Of a stretch of DNA of 64,000 bases, positions 33,860 through 44,941 are shown one piece after another (the stretch's first letter is position 1; each line of letters starts with the position of its first letter). The position numbers and the translations under genes were made by a program. The stretch spans positions 47,635,570-47,699,569 of the forward strand of contig NC_133401.1 in the NCBI RefSeq assembly GCF_047511655.1, written 5' to 3'. Under the pieces are notes generated by a model. The model made no database searches. It was not told the origin of the DNA and worked only from the letters and a program-made list of their open reading frames with translations. Source of the DNA: Castor canadensis (Eukaryota; Chordata; Mammalia; Rodentia; Castoridae).

Positions 33860-34412
33860 GTATGTGTGTGTGTGAATATGTATATAGTGAGAGAGAAAAC
33901 AAAATTGTATTAGTGACTCCGTCTGAGGAGACTACAGGTGGTGGGAGAGATAAAGAAAATGTTAGAGAATGAAAAATATTGAAATAATCATCTACATATG
34001 AATATAATACAACACACTTTACAGTGAGCTGTTGAACATCGGGGAGCATAGTAATAGAGAATGAGTAAGAACAGTGGGAGGGGGTTAATTGATTAAAGCA
34101 CAATATATACAGACCTGAAGTACCAAGAAGAAACCTCCTTGGATTATCAATATACACTTAATAAAAAAAATAAGGTCAGGAGAGAAAAAAATAAATCTTT
34201 TTCAGGAGTGAGTACCAGTGAGAGGGGGTGGGCACAAGGAAAGGGAGAAGGAAGGTGAATATGGTGGATGTATTTTATATCCACATATGAAAATAGAAGC
34301 ATGAACCCTGCTGAAATTGTTCTAAGAACAAGAGAGGAGGGAGAACGATGGAGTGGGTAAATCCAACTAAGATATATGGTAAGCACATATGTAAAGTCCA
34401 GAAAAAAGATGT
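32946..34412 (+). mobile_element. L1, 5'-truncated, with 3' UTR
   Basis: Runs in L1 order: end of ORF2 region ('gacaagtggggctgcatgaaactacaagg', 'gacaagggattaacaatcagagtataca', 'aacaaatgctggtgaggatgtgg', 'gtttattgcagcactattcacaatag', 'tggtatatgtacacaatggag'), then a 3' UTR with an AT/GT tract and a G-rich stretch near 34,210-34,260. The frame is broken by many stops. About 1.47 kb is left of an original of roughly 6 kb. Confidence 0.9.
33828..33875. repeat. (AT)n(GT)n microsatellite inside the L1
   Basis: About 14 AT units followed by GTGTGTGTG, within the L1 3' UTR. Confidence 0.95.
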
Positions 34413-34924
34413 ACATTCGTATGAGAATTCAGGTCATGACAAGGACAATTTAAACCAGTAGGGAAAGAGAGTTATGTGGTGTCTGGAAATATTCATTTAG
34501 AAAAACCAGGGTTAGATCCCTGTCTCACATCACAGACAGAAATGAATTTCAGAGGTGTTAAAAAGCTAAATTCAAGAAAGCAAAGATTTAAAGGGGGGAT
34601 TAGATATTATCCACAAGTACCAAATTTGAAAAAGGTACACACCACATTTTTAGAGAAAATGGTAGTCAGTATAATGAATGCAGTTTCACTTTTCAAGGGA
34701 GAATACCTGTGAGGGTGATTTGGGGGTTGTAAGGGTAGGGTCTGAGAAGAGCTGAACCATGCAGTAAACTGTTCAGTAACTGTGACTGGCTGTCTTGGTG
34801 TGGTGAGAGTGACTCTGCTTCCCAACAGGGTGGGGAAGTTACGGGTTATTACTTTCACTTTCTCCTCTTTTCACATTTTCTTCTTCTTTTTTAAACCTTT
34901 CCTCCTATTTATGTATTTACTTAT

Positions 34925-35167
34925 TTGGCAGTAGTAGGGTTTGAACTCAAGGCCCCACACTTGCTAGGCAGGTACTCTACCACTTGAGCCACTTCACCAG
35001 CCCCATTCTGTGCTGGGTATTTCTGAGATAGAATCTCATGATCTATTGCACCAGGCTGTCTTTGGACTGCCATCCTCTTGGACCAGGCTGGCTTTGAACC
35101 ACCATCCTCTTGATCTCTGCCTCCTGAGTAGCTAGGATTACAGGCGTGAACCACCAAGCACCTGGCC
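34925..35167 (-). mobile_element. B1+ID dimeric SINE with duplicated B1 segment
   Basis: Plus strand: ID complement ('ggtttgaactcaaggccccacacttgctaggcaggtactctaccacttgagccac') then a B1 complement in which the 'ccaggctg...ttgg/ttgaac...ccatcctctt' piece occurs twice (about 35,052-35,075 and 35,082-35,112). Confidence 0.88.
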
Positions 35168-37555
35168 TTTAGCCTTTATTTAAAAAGAAATTGTCTTTTG
35201 TAAATGAGAAATGTTCCACTTATGAAACAACTGCTGAATGATTATGATGTGCAAGACACATAACTTGATATATCACGGAGTTTCTCTTGACACCAGGGTT
35301 CTGGAAATTCTGGAAATTTTTCTAGGGAAAATCACATGCAAGCCAAATTAAAGATGATAAGTGCTTCTTCTAGATCATGATATGAAACAACTCCAAGACA
35401 ATCGTGACAACAAACTTTTAATTGACTCCTGTTCTCTGGAAATGATAAAAACAGCATCCTTGTATCTTATCAATGTCTGCAAAGAAAAAGATGTACTGAA
35501 AAATGCTTCTGAAGGCATTTAACCAAAATTAAAGTCTGTTGTCTCTATTGTTTTTAAGACACCATAGCAAGTCCCCCTCTCTCCCTCTTTTTGTAAAAAA
35601 GGAAGCAGACGGGCCAAATCAAACAGAAAGCAACAGGAAAAGCAGAAGATAAAGTTTTTACAGTATTTTGCAAACCCCCATGGCTGTGTGAGACCTTGAG
35701 AAGTATTTCGTCTGCATATTGATGTGTCTGTACCTCCCCATTCCCAATTCTTTCTGTCACTTTTGCAAAGACTTTACTGGATGCCTTCTTTTTGCCAGGC
35801 ATGTAGACGACACTGGGGAGGCGACGACTGCCAGATACTGTTAGCAGAGAGAAGGGAAGAGAAGGACAAGACAATGACAATTATAATTCAGAACTCAAAT
35901 GCCATCCTGGAGGTATGTGCTATCAGGTCAAGGGAGCCTGGACATCAAATCTTTCCAAAGACATCCATTACCTCCCCAAAGTGAGAAACCAGAGGTACAG
36001 AGCCACAACAGAAACGAAGTACATGTTCACCTGTGATTACAAACTACACAAAGGTGACTCAGACAGGTGAGGGCAAGGTGGACTTGGGAAGGCCATAACA
36101 CACTCAGAGTCAGTGCTGTGTTCACAGATGACAGCCAGTGGGGCCTCAGCAGGCCCCCTGCCCTCCTCTGTCCTTGTCCCTGTTCCCTGGTCTGTGACTG
36201 GTCCTGTCAGCTTCCTGGTGCTGATGTGTCCTGCTAACTCCTGAACTCTTCTCCACCCAGCGCGGCCCTTCCCTTCACTCTCCACCCACATAGTGCAGTG
36301 TTACCACCCTAATCAGTGCACAAAAAACAGAGGTGGTAGACTGGAAGTAAGCGCCAAGACTTAGGCCCAGCCTCATGGTTCCTCGTGTCACTTTCCCTCT
36401 CTAGTGCCCTACATGCTGCCATGGTGGCAGAGAAGTGCTCCAGGTCTTGCCTCAGTGTCCAGGGAGGTGGTGTTTCCCTTGTCTCACCTCTGGCTGCCCT
36501 GAGAAAGAGAGAGTCAGAGTCCTGGTTTCCGCTTGATGTTCCTGTGTAGTTATTAATAATTACTGGTATTGTCCCTCTCATTCCCCAGACAACCCAGTTT
36601 GGATAGGCTCCGTGGTCTCCTTGTCCAGGACTTGACAAGATTGCTGTGGGAAGACTGATAGAGAGGTTGTCCATTCTTTTCAGGGACATCTCATCCCTAG
36701 CACCCAGGGACTGACCCAGTCCCAGAGGACTCAACAACAGTCAGACAGCAATAGTCAGAAAGTCGTTCTTTCATCAAAGTCTGGCTCAGTCTTGCATAGT
36801 GTTATGTGTGGGGCATTTCAAACCCAACCCAGGTTGGATGATGGTAGGATCAACACTGTCACTTTGTAGTCACAGTCCCTGTCCTTTACTGATTAAGTCC
36901 AGCACCTTGTTACACATTATTGACACTCAGGAGCCACTTACCCACAGGACCGTCCTCAAGGCCAGCTCATGCTATTTGTAGGGAGAAAACCAGCCTTTGC
37001 ATCCCACAAACTGAATCAGCAAAGGGACAGGTGGGAGCAGTGAGAAATAAACCAGGTGCCCAGCTGGGCTGGGTTCTGTTTGTCATGTTTTTCCATTCAC
37101 CTCTCATTCCAGTGTTTGCACTTCAACTGTCGGTGCTGCCCCATTCTCATAGCTGCCTGGCACCTGAGGCAAATATTGCACAAGAGATCATTGGTTATGT
37201 CTGGGCTCCTACGGGCCCCACGGATGGTGAGCAGCTAAGTTTTCAAGACAACCCAACATTCGGCTCATGCCAGATTTAAAAACAGCACTGCCGGCCAGAG
37301 TGGCACACAGATATCCTGAGGGCGTGCAGCCCTGTGACTTGTCCCATATGGCAGTAGCTATAAGGAGTTTCTCATTTGCTAAAATGGGCCAAGTTAGAAA
37401 ATTTTAGGCCTGAGTTCTAATTCTAGATTTTCTTTTAAATAGCTCCCTTCCACTCTCTGGGCATAGGATCCTGAGCTGGGAGATACCGTGGTTGGCCTAG
37501 AAGCCACCATTGTCCCTCTCACTGATATCAATGGGACTAAGTAGCTGGTGGCAGC
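35168..37555. other. Unique DNA, no gene supported
   Basis: No young repeats over 2.4 kb. The 142-codon minus frame at 36,309-36,737 lacks any recognisable domain and splice signals. Plus frames at 36,799-37,279 overlap one another. A moderately GC-rich patch lies at 36,060-36,290 without CpG enrichment. Confidence 0.45.
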
Positions 37556-37559
37556 TTCT

Positions 37560-37735
37560 GCCTGGCTGTGGTACCTAGATAAATGTTCTCTCTGGGCCTC
37601 ATTTTTCTCATTTGCGAAAGAGGTGTTCAGGCCGCATGAGGAAGCTGTGGGGTTTATGTGGGATAGTGAACATAGAAGTGTGGAGTTCGGTGAGTGTATG
37701 CAGTATGAACTCAATACATGGTAATTTATGCCTCC
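37560..37735 (+). mobile_element. MIR
   Basis: 'tctgggcctcatttttctcatttgcgaaag' and 'gcagtatgaactcaatacatggtaattt' follow MIR order. Diverged. Confidence 0.55.
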
Positions 37736-37798
37736 CAGATTCTCCACCTGTGGAAGAGCAATAATGCTTGCCAATCTAGCTTGTGAAAATGTATATGG

Positions 37799-37850
37799 AG
37801 CTGAGCATGGTGGTTCACAACTGTAATCCCAGGACTTGGGATTTCAAGTT
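37799..37850 (+). mobile_element. B1 fragment
   Basis: 'gagcatggtggttcacaactgtaatcccagg' is the left end of a B1-like SINE; the rest is missing. Confidence 0.65.
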
Positions 37851-38089
37851 TGAAGTTTGGCAAAATCAGAGTTTGACACAGTGAAAGCAGATTTGATGCA
37901 CCTGATTAGATTACTAAAAAGCTAAAAACCATAATTAGAGAAGTGTGCTTAACCCCTGGTCTTGTCTCAGAGGAAATCAGAAGAGGGAAGGTAATGAAGG
38001 AATTTTAGGTGATCCTAGGGCTTCCTAAGGCGAGAACCCACGTGAAGGGGAGAGTGAGGCACCAACAGAGTGGAAGCACTTTCCAGTGA

Positions 38090-38420
38090 ACATCTCGGTT
38101 CTTTTGTTATGATTTCACTGTGTTTGCTTAATCACATCTGCTCATCGATGCCTCTCCCCCTTCCCTCACTCCGTCCTAATTTCTATGTATTTGGAAGTAA
38201 ATTGCAGGCCTCAAGATGCTATCCCTAAATCCTCCAGCATGCATATCATTCACTAGAGCTCAATATTTGCTTATTGTCTTGGTATCTAATGTTACATCTA
38301 CCTACCTATGAAGTGCCCAAACACTAAGTCTACAGGTGCCACATTTTGACCTATACATGTACCTGTGTAACACAAATCCACATCAGATACGGAACATCCA
38401 CCCACTCCAAGGTCAGCTAG
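38090..38420 (+). mobile_element. Probable ancient L1 3' region
   Basis: 'tatgtatttggaagtaaattgcaggcctcaagatgctatccctaaatcctccagcatgcat' and 'acaaatccacatcagatacggaacatc' resemble an old L1M-type 3' segment. Confidence 0.4.
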
Positions 38421-38624
38421 AGATTTCCTATGTGATCATGAACAAGACCTTCAGCTTTTCTGATCATGGATCCCTTTTTCCATGTGCCATGTCCAGAAAT
38501 TACATCTTCAACATGGAACATTAAATACCATGGAGTTCAAGTCTGCACGTTACAGTTGAAGGAACCAGAGAACTGGAGAGTGTTTATCCCACGAGGTCAC
38601 TAGATTGGTGGCTCAGTTACAACA

Positions 38625-38775
38625 GGAAACTTACTCAACAACCTTTCCAAAGCAGGAAATCTATGAGGTGCTGAATATGTGAACATCCCCATAACCTGCC
38701 TCACAGGACTGTTGTAAAGATAAAGTGTGATTATACACGTGGGTGCCTGGCATTGTAATTGGCACAGAGGTAGCA
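38625..38775 (+). mobile_element. MIR
   Basis: 'ataacctgcctcacaggactgttgtaaagataaagtg' and 'gtgcctggcattgtaattggcac' follow the MIR 3' half. Confidence 0.55.
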
Positions 38776-38965
38776 CCAGACACCATCCTGCTTTTCTTTT
38801 CTGCCCTGCACTTGCGTTTTACCACATTTGTCAGGCTAAGACAGTGAACGTACTTTGTCTCGTACACATATGACTGTCACTTGTGACATAGGTCAGGGAG
38901 GTACACACAGATTATATGGCTTGTCCCTGATGACTATTTGTAAGTGATGGTCACACTAGGAGTTA

Positions 38966-39045
38966 CAACCCAGGCTGGTCTCAAACTCAAGATCCTCCTG
39001 CCTCTGCTTCCCAATAGCTAAATGACAGCCATAGGACACCATGTT
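38966..39045 (-). mobile_element. B1 fragment
   Basis: The plus strand 'ccaggctggtctcaaactcaagatcctcctgcctctgcttcccaatagct' is a B1 complement lacking its ID half. Confidence 0.7.
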
Positions 39046-40000
39046 CTTCTGACATGACTTTTAATTAGTATCAATTTTATCCAGCTGAACAAGTTTTTTG
39101 TCCTTTCCACTGTTTGAGTGTCAAAAAGTCTGTAATTTTTCTCTGACACCATTTTCATGTTCAATCTTTATTATTATCCAACTCACTCAGAAGTCACTTG
39201 TTTTGCTTCTCACTAATCAGATCCTGGGTTTTCCCAGATCCACCATGTTGAGTTTGCTGGGCTCCGTCCTCTCTCATGTCCTCCCTTTCTCCTGTTTACT
39301 TTCTTTGTTGCTTGCACTGAGGTCATTTGAAAGGAGGAAGTCACTAGGATCCTGTCAAAGGGGAAGGCAGCCAAAATAGGAGACTGGGGGGCCCAAAGAA
39401 ACTCTGGTGACTTCTTTTAATTTTTGCCACAACTTTTTCTTATTTCAGTCATCTATGCTTAGAAAAAGAGAAGCAGTGGGCAAATGCCCTTTCACATCCT
39501 ATCTCTCATGTCTGCTACAGTAAGAACAAGACACCCATATTGACCAGCCACCATTACACTGACTTCTGTGATGGAAAAAAAGTGGAGTGGTTACTGACAA
39601 TTTCACTGATCCCTGAAAATTTCTGAGGGAAGAAAGGGGATGAAGCAAGGGTGCAGGCAAGACACTGGCATCAAGAGAATAGCTGCTTGGGGCCTTCCTT
39701 GGGAAGATTTGGAATGGACCTCATGTATCTGTTGGATCGCTGGGCTTGAGAACTGAGGATTCCTGAGAGAAATCAGATAAGCTTCCTGGGAAGGACAGCG
39801 CACAAGTGCATTCACCTGTTGACTTCATATCCTTTATTGAGTTAGGGAACAGGGGAACTGGTTGGCATTTTCTTAGTGACTGTATGAGGCAATAAGAACT
39901 TTAGCTGGACCTGGTTCTAATTGATTGTAATTTGAGCCCTTTGTTAGGGAATATTTATAGGCCTCTGATGAGAATTGTGGTCTGATAAAAATTATGTTTG
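39046..40000. other. Unique DNA, no gene seen
   Basis: Open frames at 39,098-39,379 and 39,603-39,815 have no recognisable domain. Confidence 0.45.
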
Positions 40001-40045
40001 GCTAGGTGTGGTCATTCACACCTGTAATTCCAGCACTCTGAGCAA
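40001..40045 (+). mobile_element. B1 fragment
   Basis: 'ggctaggtgtggtcattcacacctgtaattccagcactctgag' is the left end of a B1-like SINE. Confidence 0.65.
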
Positions 40046-40124
40046 AAATTGGGACCTGCTGGTGACCATTTTGCTTTCATGAGGTTGATGTTGCCTAGAA
40101 TGGAATCAAAACAAGAGGAGGTTG

Positions 40125-40200
40125 GAAGTGGGAGGGAGGGAATGAGAGAGACACATAAGAAGGGAGGGAGAGTGTAAAGGGGAGGAAGGGAGGGAGAGAG

Positions 40201-40241
<41 letters not shown>
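40125..40241. repeat. (GA)n purine tract
   Basis: GGGAGGGA-type purine run leading into about 20 pure GA units (40,202-40,241). A long homopurine tract that could adopt triplex (H-DNA) structure. Confidence 0.92.
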
Positions 40242-40245
<4 letters not shown>

Positions 40246-41565
40246 CTTGGCAGCTGGCAATATCACATGAAGTCCTGAATTAATCAATGGCTTGTCTAAA
40301 GCTACATCACTGCCAGAACTTTCTACTACAAATTCCTTGTTCTTCTGCTTAGCTGGTTCAAGTTGGGTTTCTGTCACTTGAGTAAATATATCTTTCTTAG
40401 CATTTCCAAATCACCACTCCAGTTCCAGGTGGCCCAGGACAGACATCACAGGGTCATGTTTTAAGAAGTACCCTCTGGCTGCCATTAGAAGACTAGATTA
40501 AGTGGAAGAAGAGTGGGCATTAGATTCCCCTGGGATGGTGGCTGGGATAGACTTGGGTTTGGTAATTATAAGGAGATGGAAGCCAATTTAATGTCTAGGG
40601 TGGGATTAAATATGTTGTTTTTTGGGACAGGGTCTCACTAGGCCACCTAGACAGGAGTCAGCAAACTTAACCTCAGGCCATGGATGGAACTGAATCCCAA
40701 GGGTTCAAACACATACAACCAATCCAGAAACCTCCCAGTTTTTGAGTCCAAGTGTGTCCTTTAGTTCAGTGTGTTCTCAGGATATGAATAACAGATTTTA
40801 TTCTCTACTGTTTCTATTAAATAAATCTGACAGCAGTGGTCCATTCCAACTGACCCAAAGCCTAAGTAGAATTGGAATCTATGTACTGAAATGGCTATCA
40901 AATGAAGTCAAAGTTTAAGTGAAGAATAGATTAGGACTCTATTAATATCACCTGAAATAGATACACCTGTTTGTAGAAATGAAAGGTTTTGTTCAGTTGG
41001 TGGGAAGGAAGTCTAAGTAGACAGTCAGTCTTTACAGCATCCATTCACTCCATAAGAGTTTCCAGGGAGTAAATCATCCAAGTCCGTACAGGCTTCTCTT
41101 GCTTTCCTCATTAACATGTGATGCATTTGGGGGAGATCCAGCATTATAGAATTTGAGAATTATATAAGATAGGAGAGGGAAGAACAGCTTGCAGTGAGAA
41201 GCATTCTTACTGAACAAGGTTTAGAAATGGGGCCTCTGTGGCCTTTCTGCCAGTAGTCAATGTGAACAAGGTAAATCAAATTCTGATGCTGGGCCTCAGA
41301 ATCTAAACTTGAATAGTAACTTATAAGACTACTTCCAGCTCTTATTTTTCAAGAGACAAGGCTATCTGGCTTTATTTTGTCCTTGATTCAATAACATCCC
41401 CTAAAGTACTGAATGTAAATGTGCTCTTCTTAGCTTAGACAAACGAGTGATATAGAACTCTGCTTCTCTGGGCATTTACACCTTGCAAGTCGATTTGTGG
41501 TCTTAGAATCTGCCACTTGTAATTTCCTCTCATTGATCTTAGTCTGTGCACCAGAATAATTCAGA
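40242..41565. other. Unique DNA, no gene seen
   Basis: A possible B1 scrap at 40,617-40,660 ('gggacagggtctcactaggccacctagacagg'). No open frame over 60 codons from 40.4 to 43.6 kb. Confidence 0.45.
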
Positions 41566-41569
41566 ACAA

Positions 41570-41770
41570 GAGATCTTACCTGGCTATATGACAACTGTTT
41601 AAATATTTAAAGACATCACCCTGGCCTCCATTTTCCAAGTTAAAGCTCCCCACTTCCTTTCAATCTATGTAAATCATTTCCAGGAATGGCAATGTCCTCT
41701 TGCCTATGCTGGCCCCTCCTTGGCTTATCAATGACCATCTTACCATGTGGGTTCCAAACATGAATTGGTA
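41570..41770 (+). mobile_element. Possible L3/CR1-like relic
   Basis: 'gacaactgtttaaatatttaaagacatcaccctggcctcc', 'ttaaagctccccacttcctttcaa' and 'ggcaatgtcctcttgcc' echo the CR1/L3 3' end order. Highly diverged. Confidence 0.35.
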
Positions 41771-42528
41771 CACCCTTGCTGTAAGCTCAGCAGATAGTCA
41801 AAGAGAACTCTCAGATACATAGGCACACACTGCTATGGGTATTTCTCCAAGGTGGACTGTGCCCACTCAGCATCATCTTTAGGGTAAGCTGGAGGGCTAT
41901 GGGATCCTCCCTCCTGCCAGGGTACTATCCAGAAGCCCTGGAGCTTGAGACCATCCAGGGCTCCCAATGCTTTGGTAGCTGCCCAGTCAGGCCCAGTGAA
42001 CTTCTCTTCTGACTCTGTCTAAAGGGCAGATGTGTTTCCAGAGCTCTTCTCTGACAAAGGCTCCAAACTCTGCATAAGAAAATTAACTTCAGAAAATGGT
42101 GAGTTCATTCAGTGGCCAGGCCCAAGCAAGTCGTGGATGAGAAAACAAACACCTGCCTATAGACGGTAGCAAGGTGGTGAGCTCAGGTGAAGTTAGCCAG
42201 GCTGGTCTCTAAACTGTGATGGGCGACTGACAAAGTAATTTTCTATGCCTTTCTATTCCAGCTTTCCACTTAAGTAGATGCTTTCCCTTACACATTCCTC
42301 AACTTACCTTTTATTCCCTATCTATTTTTTAAATGAGCAGTTTATTACAGAAGTCTAACATCCAAATATCCCATTAAAACAAAAATGTGAGACTCAATAC
42401 CTGGATTGAAAATCCAAGAGGGCATTGAGCTACATAAGGCCCAAACTGCAGACAATCATTGCAGTCATCCCAAAACTTGTTCAGGGCCCCTGGTAACCAA
42501 AGCAGAAAAGGGAAAACTATTAACTATT
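41771..42528. other. Unique DNA, no gene seen
   Basis: No repeat recognised and no notable open frame. Confidence 0.45.
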
Positions 42529-42540
42529 AAAATCTCATTT

Positions 42541-42762
42541 AAGCTGGGTGCCAGTAGCTCACACCTTTAATCATAGCTACGTAGGAAGGAAGATGTGATT
42601 AGGATGATCAAGGTTTGAGGCTAGCCAGGGCAAATAGTTAATGAGACCCCCATCTCCAAAATAACCAGAGAAAACTGGACTGGAGGTGTGGCTCAAGTGG
42701 TAGAGCATCTGCTTTGCAAGCATGAAGCCCTGAGTTCAAACCCCAATCCCACCAAAAAATAT
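42541..42762 (+). mobile_element. B1+ID dimeric SINE
   Basis: B1 half, linker 'ccaaaataaccagagaaaactgg' and ID half with box A (TGGCTCAAGTGGTAGAGC) and box B (GAGTTCAAACCCC). AAAATCTCATTT (42,529-42,540) and AAAATCTCACTT (42,763-42,774) are the target duplication with one later change. Confidence 0.92.
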
Positions 42763-42950
42763 AAAATCTCACTTAATAAGAGGAAACACATTCATTAAAA
42801 GGAACAAAAATTCCCCACCTCTAAACTCCCAGATGATACCTCTGCATCTTGGGTTTTCCCAACTTAATTAAATCATAATGAGAATATGCTCTTCTCCTAG
42901 GAACCAGGACCTGATACTGCCACGTTGGAGAGTCAGATGGCTATTGTCTG

Positions 42951-43155
42951 GGGCTGGGCATGGAAGCCCATGCCTGTAATCCCAGCTTCAATGGAGGCAG
43001 AGGTGGGAAGATTGTATTTTGAGGCCAGCCTGCAAAGTTAACTCAAGAGATCCTATCTGAAAATAATCTAAAAGCAAAAGGACTGGGGTGGCTCAAGTAG
43101 CAGAGCACTCAGGCACCAAGCCCTAAGTTCAATCCCCTGTCTTGCAAAATAACAA
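42951..43155 (+). mobile_element. B1+ID dimeric SINE
   Basis: 'ggctgggcatggaagcccatgcctgtaatcccagc' then 'gactggggtggctcaagtagcagagc'. The ID half has lost part of its centre. Confidence 0.88.
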
Positions 43156-43439
43156 CATGAAAAGAAGAGAGCTATTTTCTTGTTTCTGGATTCAAATATA
43201 TCACTATGTAGTCAATACGTGATAATATTACAATTTATAAAATTTTGAAATAAAAAAAGTTACTGAGCTTGAACAAAGGACTCTAAAACTTAACATCCCT
43301 TAAAGATAATTATTTCAATATTGGGACCTCCTTATTTTAATATGTATATTAAAGATGGAGCAGGTGATGCTCACCTCTTGTAACCCCACCTTCCCATTTC
43401 TCCCCTCCCCTCCCCCACAGATAATATTGTCTTTCTTTG

Positions 43440-43750
43440 TTCATTTGGTGGTACTGGTGTTTGAACTCCCAGCCTCAAGCTTGCTCAACAGAAGCACTTG
43501 AGCCATTCCGCTAGTTTGCTTTCCATATTTTTCAAGTAGGGTCTCAGCCATTTATGCCCAGGCTGAACTGAACCACAATCTTATTTAAGTTTCCCATGTA
43601 GCTGGGAAAAATGCACCACCGTGCCCATCTTTTATTAGTGGAGATGAGGGTCTTTCTAACTTTTCTACCACTGGCCTCCAACCATGGTCCTCCTGATCTC
43701 TGCCTCCAAGTAGCTGTGATTACAGAGATGAGCTACCACCCCCAGCCTGT
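43440..43750 (-). mobile_element. Composite ID+B1+B1 SINE
   Basis: Plus strand: ID complement ('ggtggtactggtgtttgaactcccagcctcaagcttgctcaacagaagcacttgagcc') and two B1 complements, one ending 'gtagctgggaaaaatgcaccaccgtgccc', the other 'ctgatctctgcctccaagtagctgtgattacag'. Confidence 0.85.
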
Positions 43751-43994
43751 TAATGTTTGTGTGTTTTTTAACTTGCATCAAAAAAGCTTTATTTACTGTG
43801 ACAAATTAAACAACCTCATAAAGTGTTCAGCCATGATGGTTCTCAATTATCATGCAGTCCAAGTGACATGGTGCAAACATTTTCCCAGGCGTCTCTCAGG
43901 TACTACATCAGTTTAACAGCCCTCTGTACATTACAATTATAATGGATCTTTTTAATGAGTAGAACTGAAAGTCAGCTGCTCTTTGTTTTGCTTT

Positions 43995-44016
43995 GTTTTG
44001 TGTGTGTGTGTGTGTA
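43995..44016. repeat. Short (GT)n tract
   Basis: Nine GT units after a GTTTT-rich stretch. Confidence 0.85.
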
Positions 44017-44077
44017 AGCATGTGTGAGTATATGTTCTCTAAGGTATAGAGGCTGAAAGTGTTGGTCTTATTCAATT

Positions 44078-44215
44078 CCTTCCTTCCTTCTTTCCTTCCT
44101 TCCTACCTTCCTTTCCTCCTTGCTTCTTTCCTAATTTCTTTCCTTCCTAACTTCCTTCCTTCCTAATTTCCTTCCTTATTCTTTCTTTTGCCTTTATTTC
44201 TTCCTTCTTTCTTTT
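44078..44215. repeat. (TTCC)n pyrimidine tract
   Basis: Imperfect TTCC/TTCT repeat over about 135 bases, adjoining the antisense tail of an L1 fragment, so it probably grew from that A-rich tail. Confidence 0.93.
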
Positions 44216-44292
44216 TTATTTTGTCATCTTCACATTTACTCACATGTGTGTACATTGTTTGTGCCACCTCCCCCTTGCTCCCCCCCATATTA
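44216..44292 (-). mobile_element. L1 3' end fragment
   Basis: The plus strand 'tttactcacatgtgtgtacattgtttgtgccacctcccccttgc' is a diverged copy of the 3' end of the L1 at 45,762 ('aattcatatgtgcatacaatgcttgggtcatt'). Confidence 0.6.
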
Positions 44293-44299
44293 GTTTTTT

Positions 44300-44580
44300 A
44301 AGGTGTTTTTTCTGGAATTTTTAAAAATTGTGATAAAATATACATTATACATAAAATTACCATTGTTGGACTAGAGGTATGGCTCAAGCAGTAGAGCACC
44401 TGCTTTGTGAGTGTGAATCCCTGCATTCAAACCCCAGCTCCACAAACAGAAAACAAATTACCATCAAAACCCTTTTTAAGTGTAGAAACCAGTGGTAAGA
44501 AGTATTTATTTACCTCTGCCCACTGCTGTAGCCCCACCTCCACCCTATGAAGAGAAAATCACCAGGCATTATTCATTTTC
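44300..44580 (-). mobile_element. Ancient L1 3' segment, split by a SINE
   Basis: 'aaattgtgataaaatatacattatacataaaattaccat' resumes after the ID insertion as 'aaattaccatcaaaaccctttttaagtgtagaaaccagtggtaagaagta', the familiar antisense L1M 3' order. Confidence 0.6.
44364..44454 (+). mobile_element. ID-like SINE inside an older L1 fragment
   Basis: tRNA-like body with box A (TGGCTCAAGCAGTAGAGC) and box B (CATTCAAACCCC), A-rich tail, 10-bp target duplication AAATTACCAT (44,354-44,363 and 44,455-44,464). The duplicated site is L1-derived, so the SINE is younger. Confidence 0.92.
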
Positions 44581-44799
44581 TTGGGACTTTATATCCATTT
44601 TCTTCTTAAAAAGAAGGCACCCCAAATGGTGACATTTGCTGGAAGTGAAGGATTTTCAGAGCTGAGAGGCAATGAGCAAAGAACTTTGGGTAAGCCGGCC
44701 TTTCTAATGTTCATAAGATGATTCATTCCTTCCCCTGCCTCCTCTCAGAGGTGTTAGGGAAGAAACCTGAGCACCACCAGCTGCTTGGTGGTGTGCTGG

Positions 44800-44934
44800 C
44801 TGCAGAAGCTGTCAGTCATGGTCTCTCAGCCTTCATGGCTTCATCTGAGAAATGGATGATGGTAACACTGATGTCAATGTTGTAAATTAACTGAGGTCAG
44901 ACACATCAAGAGGTAAGGGGAGCAGCCTACATAA
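44800..44934 (+). mobile_element. MIR fragment
   Basis: 'ggcttcatctgagaaatggatgatggtaacactg' and 'gttgtaaattaactgaggtcagacac' follow MIR order; the LTR that starts at 44,942 appears to have inserted at its end. Confidence 0.45.
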
Positions 44935-44941
44935 GCACAGT

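Noticed and set aside
36309..36737. 142-codon minus-strand open frame
   Set aside because: No recognisable domain, no splice context, ordinary composition; frames of this length are expected by chance in 64 kb read six ways.
44078..44215. Regularly spaced repeats considered as a CRISPR-like array
   Set aside because: It is a TTCC microsatellite in vertebrate DNA with no spacers.
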